The position numbers and the translations under genes are program-made. The notes below the pieces were generated by a model. The model was not told where the DNA came from. It searched no databases and saw nothing but the letters and a program-made list of their open reading frames with translations. A stretch of 64,000 nt of DNA from Hypomyces perniciosus (Eukaryota > Ascomycota > Sordariomycetes > Hypocreales > Hypocreaceae): the NCBI GenBank assembly GCA_008477525.1, contig SPDT01000004.1, positions 4,154,001 through 4,218,000 on the forward strand, given 5' to 3'. Of this stretch, positions 49,154 to 59,515 are shown in pieces. How positions within the stretch are numbered: position 1 is the stretch's first letter; each line of letters opens with the position of its first letter.

Positions 49154-49646
49154 TACGAAGGTTGGGGACGAAAGACCTGGGTCAGTTCGCAACTGGCAGC
49201 ACCCCTGCTATACAGTATTAACTTACAGCTTCTATACAGTATTTTCCTTGCAATATAAGGCTAAATCTCTATTATATTTCACAAAACGATAACTTTTATC
49301 ACGAATTAAGAATACTATCCTCAAAGATAAACCTAACTGTAATTACTGAGAAAGATATGTATAGTAACAGTGAATAGCAATCGCGGCAGTAATAGTGGCG
49401 GCGATAGCGATTAGAAAGATAATAATAAGCCTGAGCCCTGGGGATTTAAAATGTCTGCTAAAGGGGGGGTAGCTACTCCGTACAGTGAGCTTTATAGGGA
49501 ATGTGCCTTGTTCTAGTGGGTTACAGCAGGTATGGTTGACTTTGATAGGTAAGGGAGTCTTGATGAGGAAGATGAACTCTTATACTATGTGGCAGGGGTG
49601 CCGCCAGTTGCAAAGTGACCCAGGTCTTTCGTCCTCAACCTTCGTA
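49154..49646. mobile_element. MITE with long terminal inverted repeats (493 bp)
   Basis: The left end, TACGAAGGTTGGGGACGAAA..., and the right end are inverted repeats of about 61 bp with a few mismatches. They extend through GACCTGGGTCA, then CAACTGGC(A/G)GCACCCCTGC. A TA lies outside each end (49152-49153 and 49647-49648), fitting a TA target duplication of the Tc1/mariner kind. The interior has no open frame of note and contains a TACTCCGTA at 49474-49482. It ends about 330 bp upstream of the reductase gene. Confidence 0.8.
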
Positions 49647-49973
49647 TATTCCTGCTTGTCTTTTAACTGATACATCACATTATCCGGCGGCTACTGAAAG
49701 CTATTACCCATCGGCTCGGCGACCCCGCGAAAGCCGGCCCCCGAAACGGCGAGCTGATGGGTATCCGATTGGGCAGCTTGACCCGGATATTGCGTTTGGA
49801 ACGCCTGACTCAACAACCCGGCAAGCCCGGATACCCGCCAACAATCTGATCTAGAAGGTCATTGAAGTTTTTTTAACATCAAATTACTTCACAACTCATC
49901 AAAAATCAAAGTGAACATCACAATATCGAAGTGCTTCTCAATCACGCACAAGGACATCATCGCCCTTATCATT

Positions 49974-50942
49974 ATGAGCACAATGAAGGCAGTAGAGGTC
50001 AAAGGCGACAAGGGCTCGCCCGAAATTACCCTCAATCCCTCCTCACCAAAGCCCGTCCCCAAGGGCACCGAAATTCTCGTCAAGGTTCACGCCGCCGGTG
50101 TCACCGCAGACGAGCTCACCTGGCCGGAACTCTGGGATGCTCCCGTAAGGATTCCTGGGCACGATATCTCTGGTGTGGTTGTCGAACTGGGGTCAGATTA
50201 CAGGGGCCCCCTGGCCGTGGGCGATGCCGTATACTCCATGACAGATGTAAACCGGGGTCTGGGACAGGCCGAGTATGTCATTCAAGAGGACAAGGAAGTT
50301 ACGAAGAAGCCCACAAGCTTATCGCATGCGCAAGCCGCAGCACTTCCGATTCCTGTGCTGACAGCCTGGGAGGCGATTTTCGATCACGCAAAGTTGGAGA
50401 AGGGAAAGAAGGTACTTATCACGGGTGCGTCTGGTGCCGTAGGCCTTATCCTTGTGCAGATTGCGCATCGACTGGCCAACGCCGAAGTTGTCGCCCTGGC
50501 ATCATCACAGCACTACACGACACTCAAAGAGTTGGGTGCCAGCCAAGTTGTTGACTACAATACCCCTAACTGGGAAGATTCAGTCAGTTGTGTGGATTTG
50601 GTCATCGATACCGTCGGAGATGCAGTCCTCACAAAGACATGGAAGACGGTCAAGAACAATGGACATATCATAACTGTCGCTGAACCCCCTGCTTGCTGGG
50701 AGTATGGAAAGGGACGCCCCGAGGAATTAAGCACATATCCCGATGTAAAATGGCTTTTCTTCATTGTCACTGCAAGGAGTGACAATCTGGCCAAGATTGC
50801 GGCACTTTTCGACGATGGCACGCTCAAGCCGTTGCCAATTCAGCCGTTCCCCGTTGATCAGGCTGTGGAAGCATGGGAGTTTGCAGGGCAAAGGAGAAGA
50901 CAGGGGAAGGTTGTGATTAACTTTGTGCCCGAATCATCTTGA
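49974..50942 (+). CDS. Medium-chain dehydrogenase/reductase, quinone-oxidoreductase type
   Basis: Intronless, 322 residues from ATG 49974 (MSTMKAVEVKG); ATG 49983 is an equally good start, and the in-frame ATG at 49911 adds an unlikely leader. The N-terminal GroES-like domain includes VKVHAAGVTADELTW and RIPGHDISGVVVELG. The Rossmann NADP-binding motif GASGAVGLILVQIA lies about residues 150-163. The C-terminal part ends QRRRQGKVVINF, as in zinc-independent quinone reductases. The Cys/His zinc ligands of true alcohol dehydrogenases are absent: the usual catalytic Cys position reads TADELTW. Expected role: NAD(P)H-dependent reduction of quinones or enones in the cytosol, substrate unknown. Neighbours give no pathway context. 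The family call is firm. Confidence 0.9.
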   Translation: MSTMKAVEVKGDKGSPEITLNPSSPKPVPKGTEILVKVHAAGVTADELTWPELWDAPVRIPGHDISGVVVELGSDYRGPLAVGDAVYSMTDVNRGLGQAEYVIQEDKEVTKKPTSLSHAQAAALPIPVLTAWEAIFDHAKLEKGKKVLITGASGAVGLILVQIAHRLANAEVVALASSQHYTTLKELGASQVVDYNTPNWEDSVSCVDLVIDTVGDAVLTKTWKTVKNNGHIITVAEPPACWEYGKGRPEELSTYPDVKWLFFIVTARSDNLAKIAALFDDGTLKPLPIQPFPVDQAVEAWEFAGQRRRQGKVVINFVPESS

Positions 50943-51470
50943 AAGTTGGATTTCGACTAGGGGCTTGTTTATTCAAAGAATAAGGAATAAGGAATAGAGG
51001 CAATGTATTGAGAGTCTCTAGGTTCAATTGAAAGGGCCAGGGATCGGGGATCGGCATACGTACCACTACGCTAAAGGCAAATTCGGCAAATTATAGGGAA
51101 ATATGCGGATCACCATATCATGTCCTAGATGTATGACCGATTTTGCTCATATTCTCTCCGCATTCTGGCCATGTAAGTGATCTACATACTACTCCTAAGT
51201 GAAGGAGATCCTGCCCTATGTACACTACTACTGAGTCAGACAGAGTAGTACTACTATTTCTTTTTTCTTCCTGTAATAGAGATCAATCCGGCAGGTAAGA
51301 AAATTACTATATGGTGTGGACCTTAAGTGAATGTAACTGAGAAGAAGAAAAGAAAAAAGCATTGATATTCCATCACGTTCGGCGCGGGATATTACTATCA
51401 CGCTACGGAGCAGACCTATTTCTGATAGGTGGAGCTCGAGGCGGGTTTCTCCATGTCAGGATCCGTATGT

Positions 51471-51797
51471 ATTCACTCAGCACATTCATAGGCGCTAAAA
51501 ATATAGCTAATGCGAGTACTCCGTAGTAGTAGTACATAGTGTTAATAGGTAGTGGTATTGCTTTTCCCTAACTCTGCTAGATTTCCATTTACCAGCGGAG
51601 ACCAGATACCCCCACCACACTATATCAAACCTTCAAAAATTAAACAGCTACTATAACAGCTATATAGAGATAATACTCCACATAATACCGGATTTGCGTA
51701 CTGCCGATGGGATGCGATTGCTGTGTGGCTAGTATTATGTGGATAACACTAGGGAGAAAATGGACCAGCGGAGCCTATGAATGTGCTGAGTGTATGC
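51471..51797. repeat. Inverted-repeat structure (possible MITE remnant)
   Basis: The outer arms are at 51471-51497 and about 51770-51797, sharing ACTCAGCACATTCATAGG and its complement. An inner pair, CCACATAATAC (about 51678) and GTATTATGTGG (about 51732), sits between them. ACCAGCGGAG occurs directly repeated near 51591 and 51764. No clear target duplication. Confidence 0.6.
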
Positions 51798-53314
51798 GGC
51801 ATTTAGGCATCTTATTTCCCCGGCACTGGCAGCTGGTTTCATGTTAGGTGGTTTCAAGATCGCCGACTGGTCCACTACAAGGCAGTATTAGGATTAATGT
51901 GATTACAATTCCTGAGGTCGGACACTTCCTTTTGACGATCGAGCGAAGGAGCAGAGCCACTTTGTTATACCCCATAGTTATACTTAACGAAGTTTTATTA
52001 TTCCACTTAAAAACAGTATTTTACACTATATAACCCGAATACACCTGGAAATAGTATACAATAAACGAGAACTATACTGAGACCTTGAAGACTGTAACTT
52101 AGTTACGCTTATATATTCTTGAGGAAGGCTTGGTTTGCATTTATACTCCGTAAATGCCGTACGAGTAATCTTCGATAACTAAAAGCTATACGTATGAAGA
52201 ATGTCGTAAACACGGATACGAAGTCCCTTATCAAACAGTATCAGCCACAATTACTAGGGGCATTTCATGGTAGTACTATCAGGCCGAACTTACTGATAGT
52301 ATTTACAACCAGTACCCACTTGGGGCTCAACTAGTAGTACTATTTGTACTCTATATTGGCAGCTTTTTAGTCATGGTTATCGGCGACCTTGGGAATTAGA
52401 ATACTCCTCAATTGCAACTCTCTAAGCAAATGGTTGCCAACAAAAGAAAGCACAGACTACCTCGCGATGTCAATGTGGTAAGAGGCACCTACAACGTCCT
52501 ATTCCCAAAATGGCCTCTTACAGGCAGCAATCAAGGCTGGTGGTTTTGTCCTTGATCCAACTGACAATTTGTTATGTGCTCCATCTGTGATCGAGGCCTT
52601 AAATCATTCTTTTTAGTTTTCTATTTATCTTTAAACTTCAAGTGCAACCAAATGCCAAACGAATGGCATATGTAAAAGAGTACGCTATCCTGGTTTTGAG
52701 CGCCAAAGTCAGCTTGAACCACCACACACAGACAACATTATTCCCGGCCGTTGCCCGTGTTGTCACCTGGCTCGGCAGATTCTACGGAGTATGATAAGCC
52801 AAGATCTCATAGCCAGTTGTATTGTTTCCAGGAGCCCCATACTGCGTGAAAAGTTCCAAGCCACCGTCACGACATTCCGTCATTGCTGATATACTACTGA
52901 TGAAGGCCATTTGACCCGACAGTTCGCCCGGTATACGAAGGGCGGCCTGGAAGATCTCTTGAATTCAGTCGTAGGGATTCCAAAACATGACCCTCTCCAA
53001 GTCTTGAGACTGCCCCCGACACATGTTACCTCCGGAAAATCCCAACATATCTCTTATCTTCCGGTTTACTATTGGCTACAGCCCTAGTAGCTACGGGGTC
53101 TATATGCTTCAGATATACTCGTATAGAGATTTAGGACTCACGATAGTGTTGCAGGAAGTATGGAACATATTCGAGATTGTAGGAGCAAACAACGCACTCT
53201 AAAATGATTACCTTGAGCAAACGCACAAAGTACAAATACTAAACGACTTTCTTCATTTCCCAACTGACATTTTGCATCACACATACTATCATATCACACA
53301 TCAACAACTCTACA

Positions 53315-53333
53315 ACACACACACACACACACA
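53315..53333. repeat. (AC)n microsatellite before the secreted-protein gene
   Basis: About nine AC units in the probable 5' leader of the gene at 53364. Confidence 0.85.
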
Positions 53334-53363
53334 AGGATTTCACCACTCTTCTCTATAACCACA

Positions 53364-54240
53364 ATGCAGCTAGTTTCCATCCTCGCCCTTGCTGGCCTTG
53401 TCTTGGCAGCTCCCAGCCCAGCACGAATTCAGGCTCCCAAAACTGCTGTCAATGCTATCATCTTGCATCCCGACACTGCTCACAAGAACGTCCTGAAAAG
53501 CCTGCACCCTGACCACATCATCAGTTCGGACAACCTGTACGACTATTTCATGGATAACCAGGGCGCCAATCACACTATCTATCTCCACGATACTCGCCAA
53601 TTTATCGACCTTAGTACGATCAAGCCTGCCAAGGCAGACTCCAAGCTGAGCGGGCGCGAGTAAGTTTTTTTTTATCTTTCTCACATGGGATTTCAGCAGT
53701 TGTTAACTCTCAAACTCAACAGTCTATGCATCTTACCTCACCTGCGGCATTCACTTCGGCAGGTCCAGAATTGGTGGGATACGTGGCACCCTGTCTCTGC
53801 CTGTTTGTCGAACGGGTACTCCACAGCGGTAGCCAGCGAGAGTATTTCCTCGACATTCACCAAATCTATTTCGACTAACGCCGGTATCGATATCAGCATC
53901 ATCAAGGACATGTTCGGCGCCTCTGTTGGCATGACTGTCACCAAGAGCTGGTCCCATTCCGGCTCAAGTGAGTCTCGCTTATTCCCACCTGTTGTCTAAA
54001 CGTCTTTAGCTAACAACAATGGTAGTAACCTGTAACATCCCTGGAGGGAGCGTCGGGCAGATTTGGCTCCAGAACTTTCTTGTCTGGGGATGGGTATGGA
54101 CTGAGAAATGTCAGTCCTGCATCAGCGGCAAGAAATGCACGAACTATGCCAACGGCGGCGCTCTGGCTCCCGTTGACGGCCAGGGCGCTGGTAGCGTCCA
54201 GTACGGATGCAGCACTGGCTCAGATAAGGTCCAATGCTAA
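53364..54240 (+). CDS. Secreted Ser/Thr-rich protein with Cys-rich C-terminus
   Basis: Three exons: 53364-53659, 53723-53967 and 54026-54240. The introns are in phase and the total is 756 nt (251 residues). The signal peptide is MQLVSILALAGLVLAAPSPA. Residues about 20-98 form an acidic, soluble pro-like region with an N-x-T site (NHTI). The middle part has a long alternating Ser/Thr-rich stretch (VASESISSTFTKSISTNAGI, then FGASVGMTVTKSWSHSGS). The C-terminus has a VGQIWLQN run, EKCQSCISGKKC, and a GCSTG near the end. The amphipathic Ser/Thr stretch followed by a small beta-rich part recalls aerolysin/ETX-type beta-pore proteins, but this is only a resemblance and I do not assign the family. 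It is convergent with the gene at 54594-55090. Confidence 0.75.
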
Positions 54241-54593
54241 CAATTGAGACATATAAATCGAATAATTGGGGCTGGAGGGTGCTGGGGGACATACATGACT
54301 AGGGAGTCGTTGCACATATTTGCCTTATGACGTTAACTTACATTACATTTTTGTACATGCTTCCTCAGTCATTCTTCAGTTGCCGAAGTAATCACTGAAT
54401 GCATATATTTCATACATCTCATGTCACGAGCAGCTTCAATGAGAAAGAAGTACGAACACTTGAGGATTGATTGAACTGTAAATTCGCTACATAATCCTAT
54501 AAGCACGTGAAAGGCTACGTCAAGCCCATCTAACGTTTTGCTTGCTTCACAGTAATTCCAAACCAGACTTCCTTGGCGTCATACACTTGTCAC

Positions 54594-55090
54594 TTAGATT
54601 TTCACAAACTCGAAGCGAGTCGCTCCATGCTGTCTCAATACAAGACCAGTTCCATTCTCCGCAACACATACCTTCTTCAGCGTATGCCACCAATGTGGCA
54701 CCAATAACTCATATCCCCCATCAGGATGCCTCCTCGGCGTCATCAACTCCCACGCCTCGTGGTGATAAGCGGCAGCATGTATGTGGCCCTGGCCGTTATG
54801 ACCGAGGTATCTTCCCGACTGCTCATGGATAAATCCGAAGTAACCGTTTTTCTCGATGCACTTCCAGCGATTCTTTTCAAGCCCATCTTTCTTAGGTCGG
54901 AGAGGTAAGTGTGTCCCTTCTCGATATTTACGTAAATGGCCATTCCACTTTCTTTTTCCACAATATAGTATGTGTTGCCGGGCCAAGGGACTGCGTAGTA
55001 GAGGCCATCCCAGACATCATCCGGGATAGTCTTTTCGGTGGTCTCTGGGGTGTATTGAGTGGATCCTGTTGTTGAAGTGCCAGGTGGCAT
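54594..55090 (-). CDS. Conserved fungal protein, possible beta-trefoil/fascin-like fold
   Basis: Two exons on the - strand (55090-54932 and 54890-54594), joined by a 41-nt GT...AG intron (54891-54931), give 151 residues in phase. The start at 55090 is MPPGTSTTGSTQ. Conserved blocks include WPGNTYYIVEKESGMAIY, KNGYFGFIHEQSGRYLGHNG, AWELMTPRRHPDGGYELLV and a terminal TRFEFVKI. I recognise this pattern from many uncharacterised ascomycete proteins of 140-170 residues. The G-x-YLG / W-E / GGY-LL periodicity is compatible with a beta-trefoil such as fascin-like lectins, but that is inference. No signal peptide, so probably intracellular. The short intron is at the lower limit for fungi, though the join restores the family pattern. 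Confidence 0.75.
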
Positions 55091-55875
55091 GGCGACCTGA
55101 CTACGAGTCTGCTGAGGTGGTGTTGATTTGGACGCCCCCTCAATGTGGGTATTATTTGAAATTGAAATAGTAACTGTATGTAGTAATGGAGAAAGCAGGA
55201 GAGTGAAATGGTATGTAGAAGAATAACTAGAAGATTAAGTACCAGCAAAAAACAAACGCGAAGGCAAGACATCTTTTATGCTACTGCCAAGGAAAACGAG
55301 TGTCTTGTTTAACCCCGCACGAATCTACTGTTAGCCTGTGAACTGAAGTCTAAATATAGATGCGGTGTCACATAATGTGTACGGTAGTATATCCAATCGC
55401 GTTGGTTGTGAGGCGCTTCATGATGGGTTGGGCGCTTCGGATCCTACACACGATACTGACGGGTAGCATCCGATGCCGTTCTTAGAATAGCCACTAGCAT
55501 CTCCAGATTTCACATCTCTATTCAGTCGTTCCAAAATGCAACGGTATATTCAGACGAAAATCTTGTATATATGAGGTATAACACATCACAACAGTGGCTG
55601 TTGAAAAAGCGCCTTTGAATCCAGTTGTCTACTTAGCCGTATAAAGTACTATTTTCTATGCCGAGTTACTTTAATAGTCTGTCCAATCAAAAGGCTTTGA
55701 TTTACTCGTAAATGTCTGGTGTCGTGTACGTACCGCTATTACTACTAAAGTACTCCGTACTAGTATCATTAAGGCCTGAGGCAGAGAGAATTGGGCCTAC
55801 CAGTTCTGGATCCAAAAATTCCAGGCCATTGTTGGATTGACATGCGACAACGGCCAAAAGTCCAATTGCGTCACG
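55091..55875. other. Intergenic region, no gene recognised
   Basis: Promoter space for the divergent genes at 55090 and 55876. Contains TACTCCGTA at 55751-55759, about 120 bp upstream of the ribosomal-protein ATG. Nothing else identified. Confidence 0.5.
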
Positions 55876-56825
55876 ATGCCTCCTCGAATACTACCGGCCA
55901 GCGCTTCGGCATGCTGTAAAATAGCTGTCAATCCTTCGCCCAGCTCGCTGACGGCCTGCCTCGCCAGACTTACCCTCCAGCAGACCCGACATGCCTCGAT
56001 CCTGGGCAGCCTTGCCAACAACCAAGGCGCCGTGAAGAACAAGAAGCGAGTTGGTCGCGGTCCCTCGTCGGGCCATGGAAAGACGTCCGGAAGGGGTCAC
56101 AAGGGTCAGAAACAGCATGGCAAGGTGAACCCGTGGTTCCAAGGTGGTCAGACGCCGTTGATTGTGAAGCATGGCAGCAAGGGATTCACCAATTTGTGAG
56201 CGACTCAAGGCAGAGGGGCATGGGAACGGAACATGGTTTGCTAATGGCAACTAGTCGGGCACCAGAAATTTCGGAAGTAAACCTCGACCAGATCCAGCAC
56301 TGGGTTGATCAGGGACGGCTAGACCCGACGAAACAGATTACACCAAAGGAATTGGTCGAGAGCGGGCTGATTGGCAGTGTCAAAGATGGCGTCAAGATTC
56401 TTTCACGGGGCTCGGAAATCCTGAAGCAGCCCATCAACGTCATGGTTTCAAGAGTATCGGCCGGTGCGATTGCCGCTATCGAGGCCGCGGGGGGCAAGGT
56501 CGTGACGAGATATTACACCAGGCTGGCCATCCAACGGCTGTTGACGGGAGAGTCTGTCAACACAGATAAGCCCCTGCCCGTAGGCAAGGAGCATGTGGAA
56601 TCAGTGCTGGCGGAGGCGAGAAAGGCTCCGTTCCGGTACAGGCTGCCGGACCCGACGAGCCGTGCGGATATCGAGTATTACCGAGACCCGGCGCATAGGG
56701 GATATCTGAGCCACCAAGTTGCGCCAGGTCAGTCGCCCAGCTTGTACTTTAGGGTGCCGGGAGTGCACAAGGTCAAGAGCGCGGCGAAGACGGAGAAGAA
56801 AGCGGCTGAGGAGACGCTGTGGTAG
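55876..56825 (+). CDS. MRPL10: Mitochondrial ribosomal protein uL15m
   Basis: Two exons, 55876-56195 and 56255-56825 (59-nt intron, in phase), encode 296 residues. An N-terminal mitochondrial targeting sequence rich in Ala, Ser and Arg ([14 protein letters not shown]...) is followed by the uL15 signature [20 protein letters not shown] and then GGQTPL. The second exon holds the globular uL15 domain, with [18 protein letters not shown] and [18 protein letters not shown]-terminal extension of about 100 residues ([19 protein letters not shown]) is typical of fungal mitochondrial members. It is a structural protein of the large subunit of the mitoribosome; the yeast counterpart is Mrpl10. ATG 55876 is preferred over the in-frame ATG 55837 because it begins the targeting peptide. 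Confidence 0.93.
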
Positions 56826-57216
56826 AGGGAAATGCATGTGTACTATAATGAGAGGCTACATTGGAAATCCCAACAGCAGGAGCCAATTGTACAATGAATG
56901 ATCAATTCCAATGCGTCTGTACGGCATCCAGCTTGCTGTACTTTGTATGAAGTACGGAGTACCGAGGTATGTACGGAGTAGATATGTACGAGTACCTATT
57001 GTGATTAGGCCTACAGAGTACCTTATGATGGCCAACCAGCCACTGTTTTGGGGTCTGCGGGGGAGCAAATATCGTCCGTAGCGCTAAATAACCCAGCCAC
57101 TAGAAAGCGGCACAATCTGTGTCATATGCCCACTAATGTCACCACCTGGGAAGCTAGCGCAACCCGTGTCGTAATCCACAAGCCTGCCTCTCTCTGCTCG
57201 TCCGTCTCTACTCGTA

Positions 57217-57545
57217 TATTGCGGGTCTTGATACCTCTGTGTCGTCCCTCACAAGCTTCTTCGTGGCCATGGTTGTGTTCACTGAGGTGCAGCGCAAGGC
57301 CTAAGATGAAATAGACCGTGTGGCTGGAATTGATCGACTGCCTACGTTAAAGGACCGTGACAGTAGGCGGATGCTAGACGCTGAGGCTTTGGTCAAGGAA
57401 GTGTAACAGTGGTAGCCAGTCGGACCAATGAGCCTAGCTCATATTGCTGATGAGGAGATTAGCTATCGGGGTTATTAAATCCTAAAGGGGCATATCTGCT
57501 TGTTGGGGTATGGTGGCTTTGCCATGAGCCCGCCCATTTGTTATT
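57217..57545 (+). pseudogene. Cytochrome P450 fragment
   Basis: The reading frame shows the I-helix AGLDTSVSSLTSFFVAMVVF, then EVQRKA-DEIDRVAG, RLPTLKDRD and EALVKEV-QW-PVGPMSLAH, followed by a shift of frame into AYLLVGVWWLCHEPAHL. Four in-frame stops (shown as gaps or lying just after them) occur where Gln, Leu or Trp is expected, and the ExxR motif (E-V-stop-Q) is destroyed. Only the I-helix to K-helix part survives; there is no heme-binding Cys region and no N-terminus. The sequence resembles fungal O-methylsterigmatocystin-reductase-like P450s in general pattern, but no subfamily is assigned. Confidence 0.8.
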
Positions 57546-58088
57546 ACCAAGCACTACGCACTACATAGCCTCAAAACTTCTCCCTGGAAGGATTCCATTC
57601 ACAGATTGGTTTCATATGCTGGTCGAAGTTTCCTTTCTCGAGTAAGCATCTGAGAAATATAGGGGGCGTCAAGCATCATATACGCGGATATACATCGTAG
57701 TGCCGCGACTGCTACTTGATTTGAAACTTGAGCAAACGCGGTTCGATAGAACACTCAACACCTAGACAGGATGCTGCAGGCGTGAGTATCTCCTCGTTCT
57801 TTCTATTTGTGACTTGAGAGGGCCTGTTAACAGCCTTTGTGGGGAAGCGGCTCGGTGTTCTGCTTGAGACTACCCTATTTAGCAAGGTTGCATCACCCGA
57901 GAGAGGTGGCAAAGATAGGATCGCATGCATATCTAATGGCTGTATACCCAGAGTGTATTCTCCACTTTATGTCCATGTGAGCGGCGCCTTCTAGGATTTG
58001 TCTCCAGACTGACTTGCCAAATTCTAAGAGGGATGAAACATAAGCTTACTTCATAGAGGCATAATTGCAGAAAACTAACGAGTTACTA
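57546..58088. other. Intergenic region, no gene recognised
   Basis: Between the P450 relic and the Tc1-type element. No supportable coding sequence; possible eroded P450 C-terminus not recognisable. Confidence 0.4.
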
Positions 58089-59465
58089 CAGTGGGTTGAC
58101 AAAAGTTCCGACCAATTGATCGCGGGGCGCGTCATAACGCGAAACCTCGCAACAGCACCTTCTTCTTCCAACATCAACCACGCAACCAAAATGGCAGCAA
58201 TTACTCCCAAAAAGCATTAGAGTCCTCATAAACGCACGAGGATTGCAGTGGCATACAATTTAGGCCTTCCTGCGCCGGTAATCGCGATAAAAGAGGGCCT
58301 TTCTCCGAGTGGTGTGTATGGCGTTGTAAAACGCTATCGCACCTAGACTTCTGCGAAATCGAAACCACGCTCTAGGCGGCCACCTAAGCTTAATGATTCG
58401 GATAAAAGATATATCCTTCGATTAATTAATTAAAACCCTTTTATTACAGTTGAAGAAATTGTTAATTAGGCAGGGTTAGAGTGTTCTATGCGCACTTTAA
58501 CTCGGTACCTTTGAAAATATAGTATCCAGCATTACTAAACACTTCGACGGCCATTTTTAACCGAACAAGCTGCTGCAAATCGGCTGAAATTTGCACTAGA
58601 GTATACCTCAAAGCCAGTTTCCTTCTAGAGACGTTGGATTTTCTCTGACGAGACTATAATAGCCTGGGGCGAGGGCGAGAAAACGAAGTGGGTTTTCTGC
58701 CCACCAGTACGTTCTATCCCTCCTTCTTCTTAACGCTATTCTAACCACACTAAGGCCGAGAGATTAAAGCCAAGTTATATATAAAGAAAACATAAGCCGA
58801 CTTGTTATTCCTAGATGTTTTGGGGTGCCTTTTCCTTTAATAAGCGGACTGCCCTCACTGCTTTAATCGGTAACCCGGATTTTAAGCGCGGCGGCGTTAC
58901 AGCTTGAGTTATCTTAAATTGTTTAAAGGAAACCTTGCCTACAATTACAGAGCCAGGTTCTATATTTGCCCAGGATAACGCCTTAATATATAAGGCCTTT
59001 ATTATGCAAGACTAGTTAGAGGAATAGGCTTAAGAAAACAGGATAGAATTGGTGGACTGGCCAGCATATTCGCCTGACCTTAACCCTATAGAAAATCTAT
59101 AAAAGCTATTAAAAGAAAAGATATTAGAGCGTTATCCTGAGCTCGCTGATCTTCCAAAAACTATCTCTTTAAAGCAAAAGCTATGCGAAGCAGCTGTTGA
59201 AGTTTAGGAGGACTTTGAAGATGAGCTGTTGAATAACCTTATAGATTCAATGCCTCGGCGCCTTGCGGCCGTTATTGCTGCCCGCGGCTGGTATACTAAA
59301 TATTGATATATATCATTAAAAAGCCTAATCGCTCAGAATTCTGATACTTCTTTTAGCTAGTTAATTGACCTAATTTTAGCTGTAAAATCGTAGATTGAAT
59401 GTTGAAGGTTAATGTATTTAAATTCTGGATTTGCGGGGTTGGTCGGAACTTTTGTCAAGTGACTG
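58089..59465 (+). mobile_element. Tc1/mariner-type DNA transposon (1377 bp, inactive)
   Basis: The terminal inverted repeats are CAGTGGGTTGACAAAAGTTC... and the complement of ...GGTCGGAACTTTTGTCAAGTGACTG. They match over about 27 bp with three mismatches near the tip. TA lies on both sides (58087-58088 and 59466-59467), the expected target duplication. The interior is one decayed transposase. Confidence 0.92.
58191..59306 (+). pseudogene. Tc1/mariner transposase, decayed
   Basis: Begins MAAITPKKH at 58191 and ends GWYTKY-stop at 59306. An N-terminal helix-turn-helix pair is visible (VAYNLGLPAPVIA, then LSPSGVYGVVKRYR, and KPRSGRPPKLND). The catalytic core includes WIFSDE, FAQDNA and DWPAYSPDLNPIENL, the Tc1-type DDE motif. 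At least a dozen in-frame stops occur; many are TAA/TAG in places where Gln or Trp is usual (for example directly after IENL), as RIP would give. Confidence 0.88.
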
Positions 59466-59515
59466 TAGCAAGGGGCTATAGGAACCATTGTGCGGATCCT
59501 TACGTTCCGGAGGCG

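Larger units (their letters stand above)
50943..53363. other. Intergenic region, no gene recognised
   Basis: 2.4 kb without a convincing gene. It holds a long inverted repeat (51471-51797) and three copies of the 9-mer TACTCCGTA or its complement (51517, 52144, 52783). An (AC)n run at 53315-53333 sits about 30 bp upstream of the next ATG. Confidence 0.5.
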
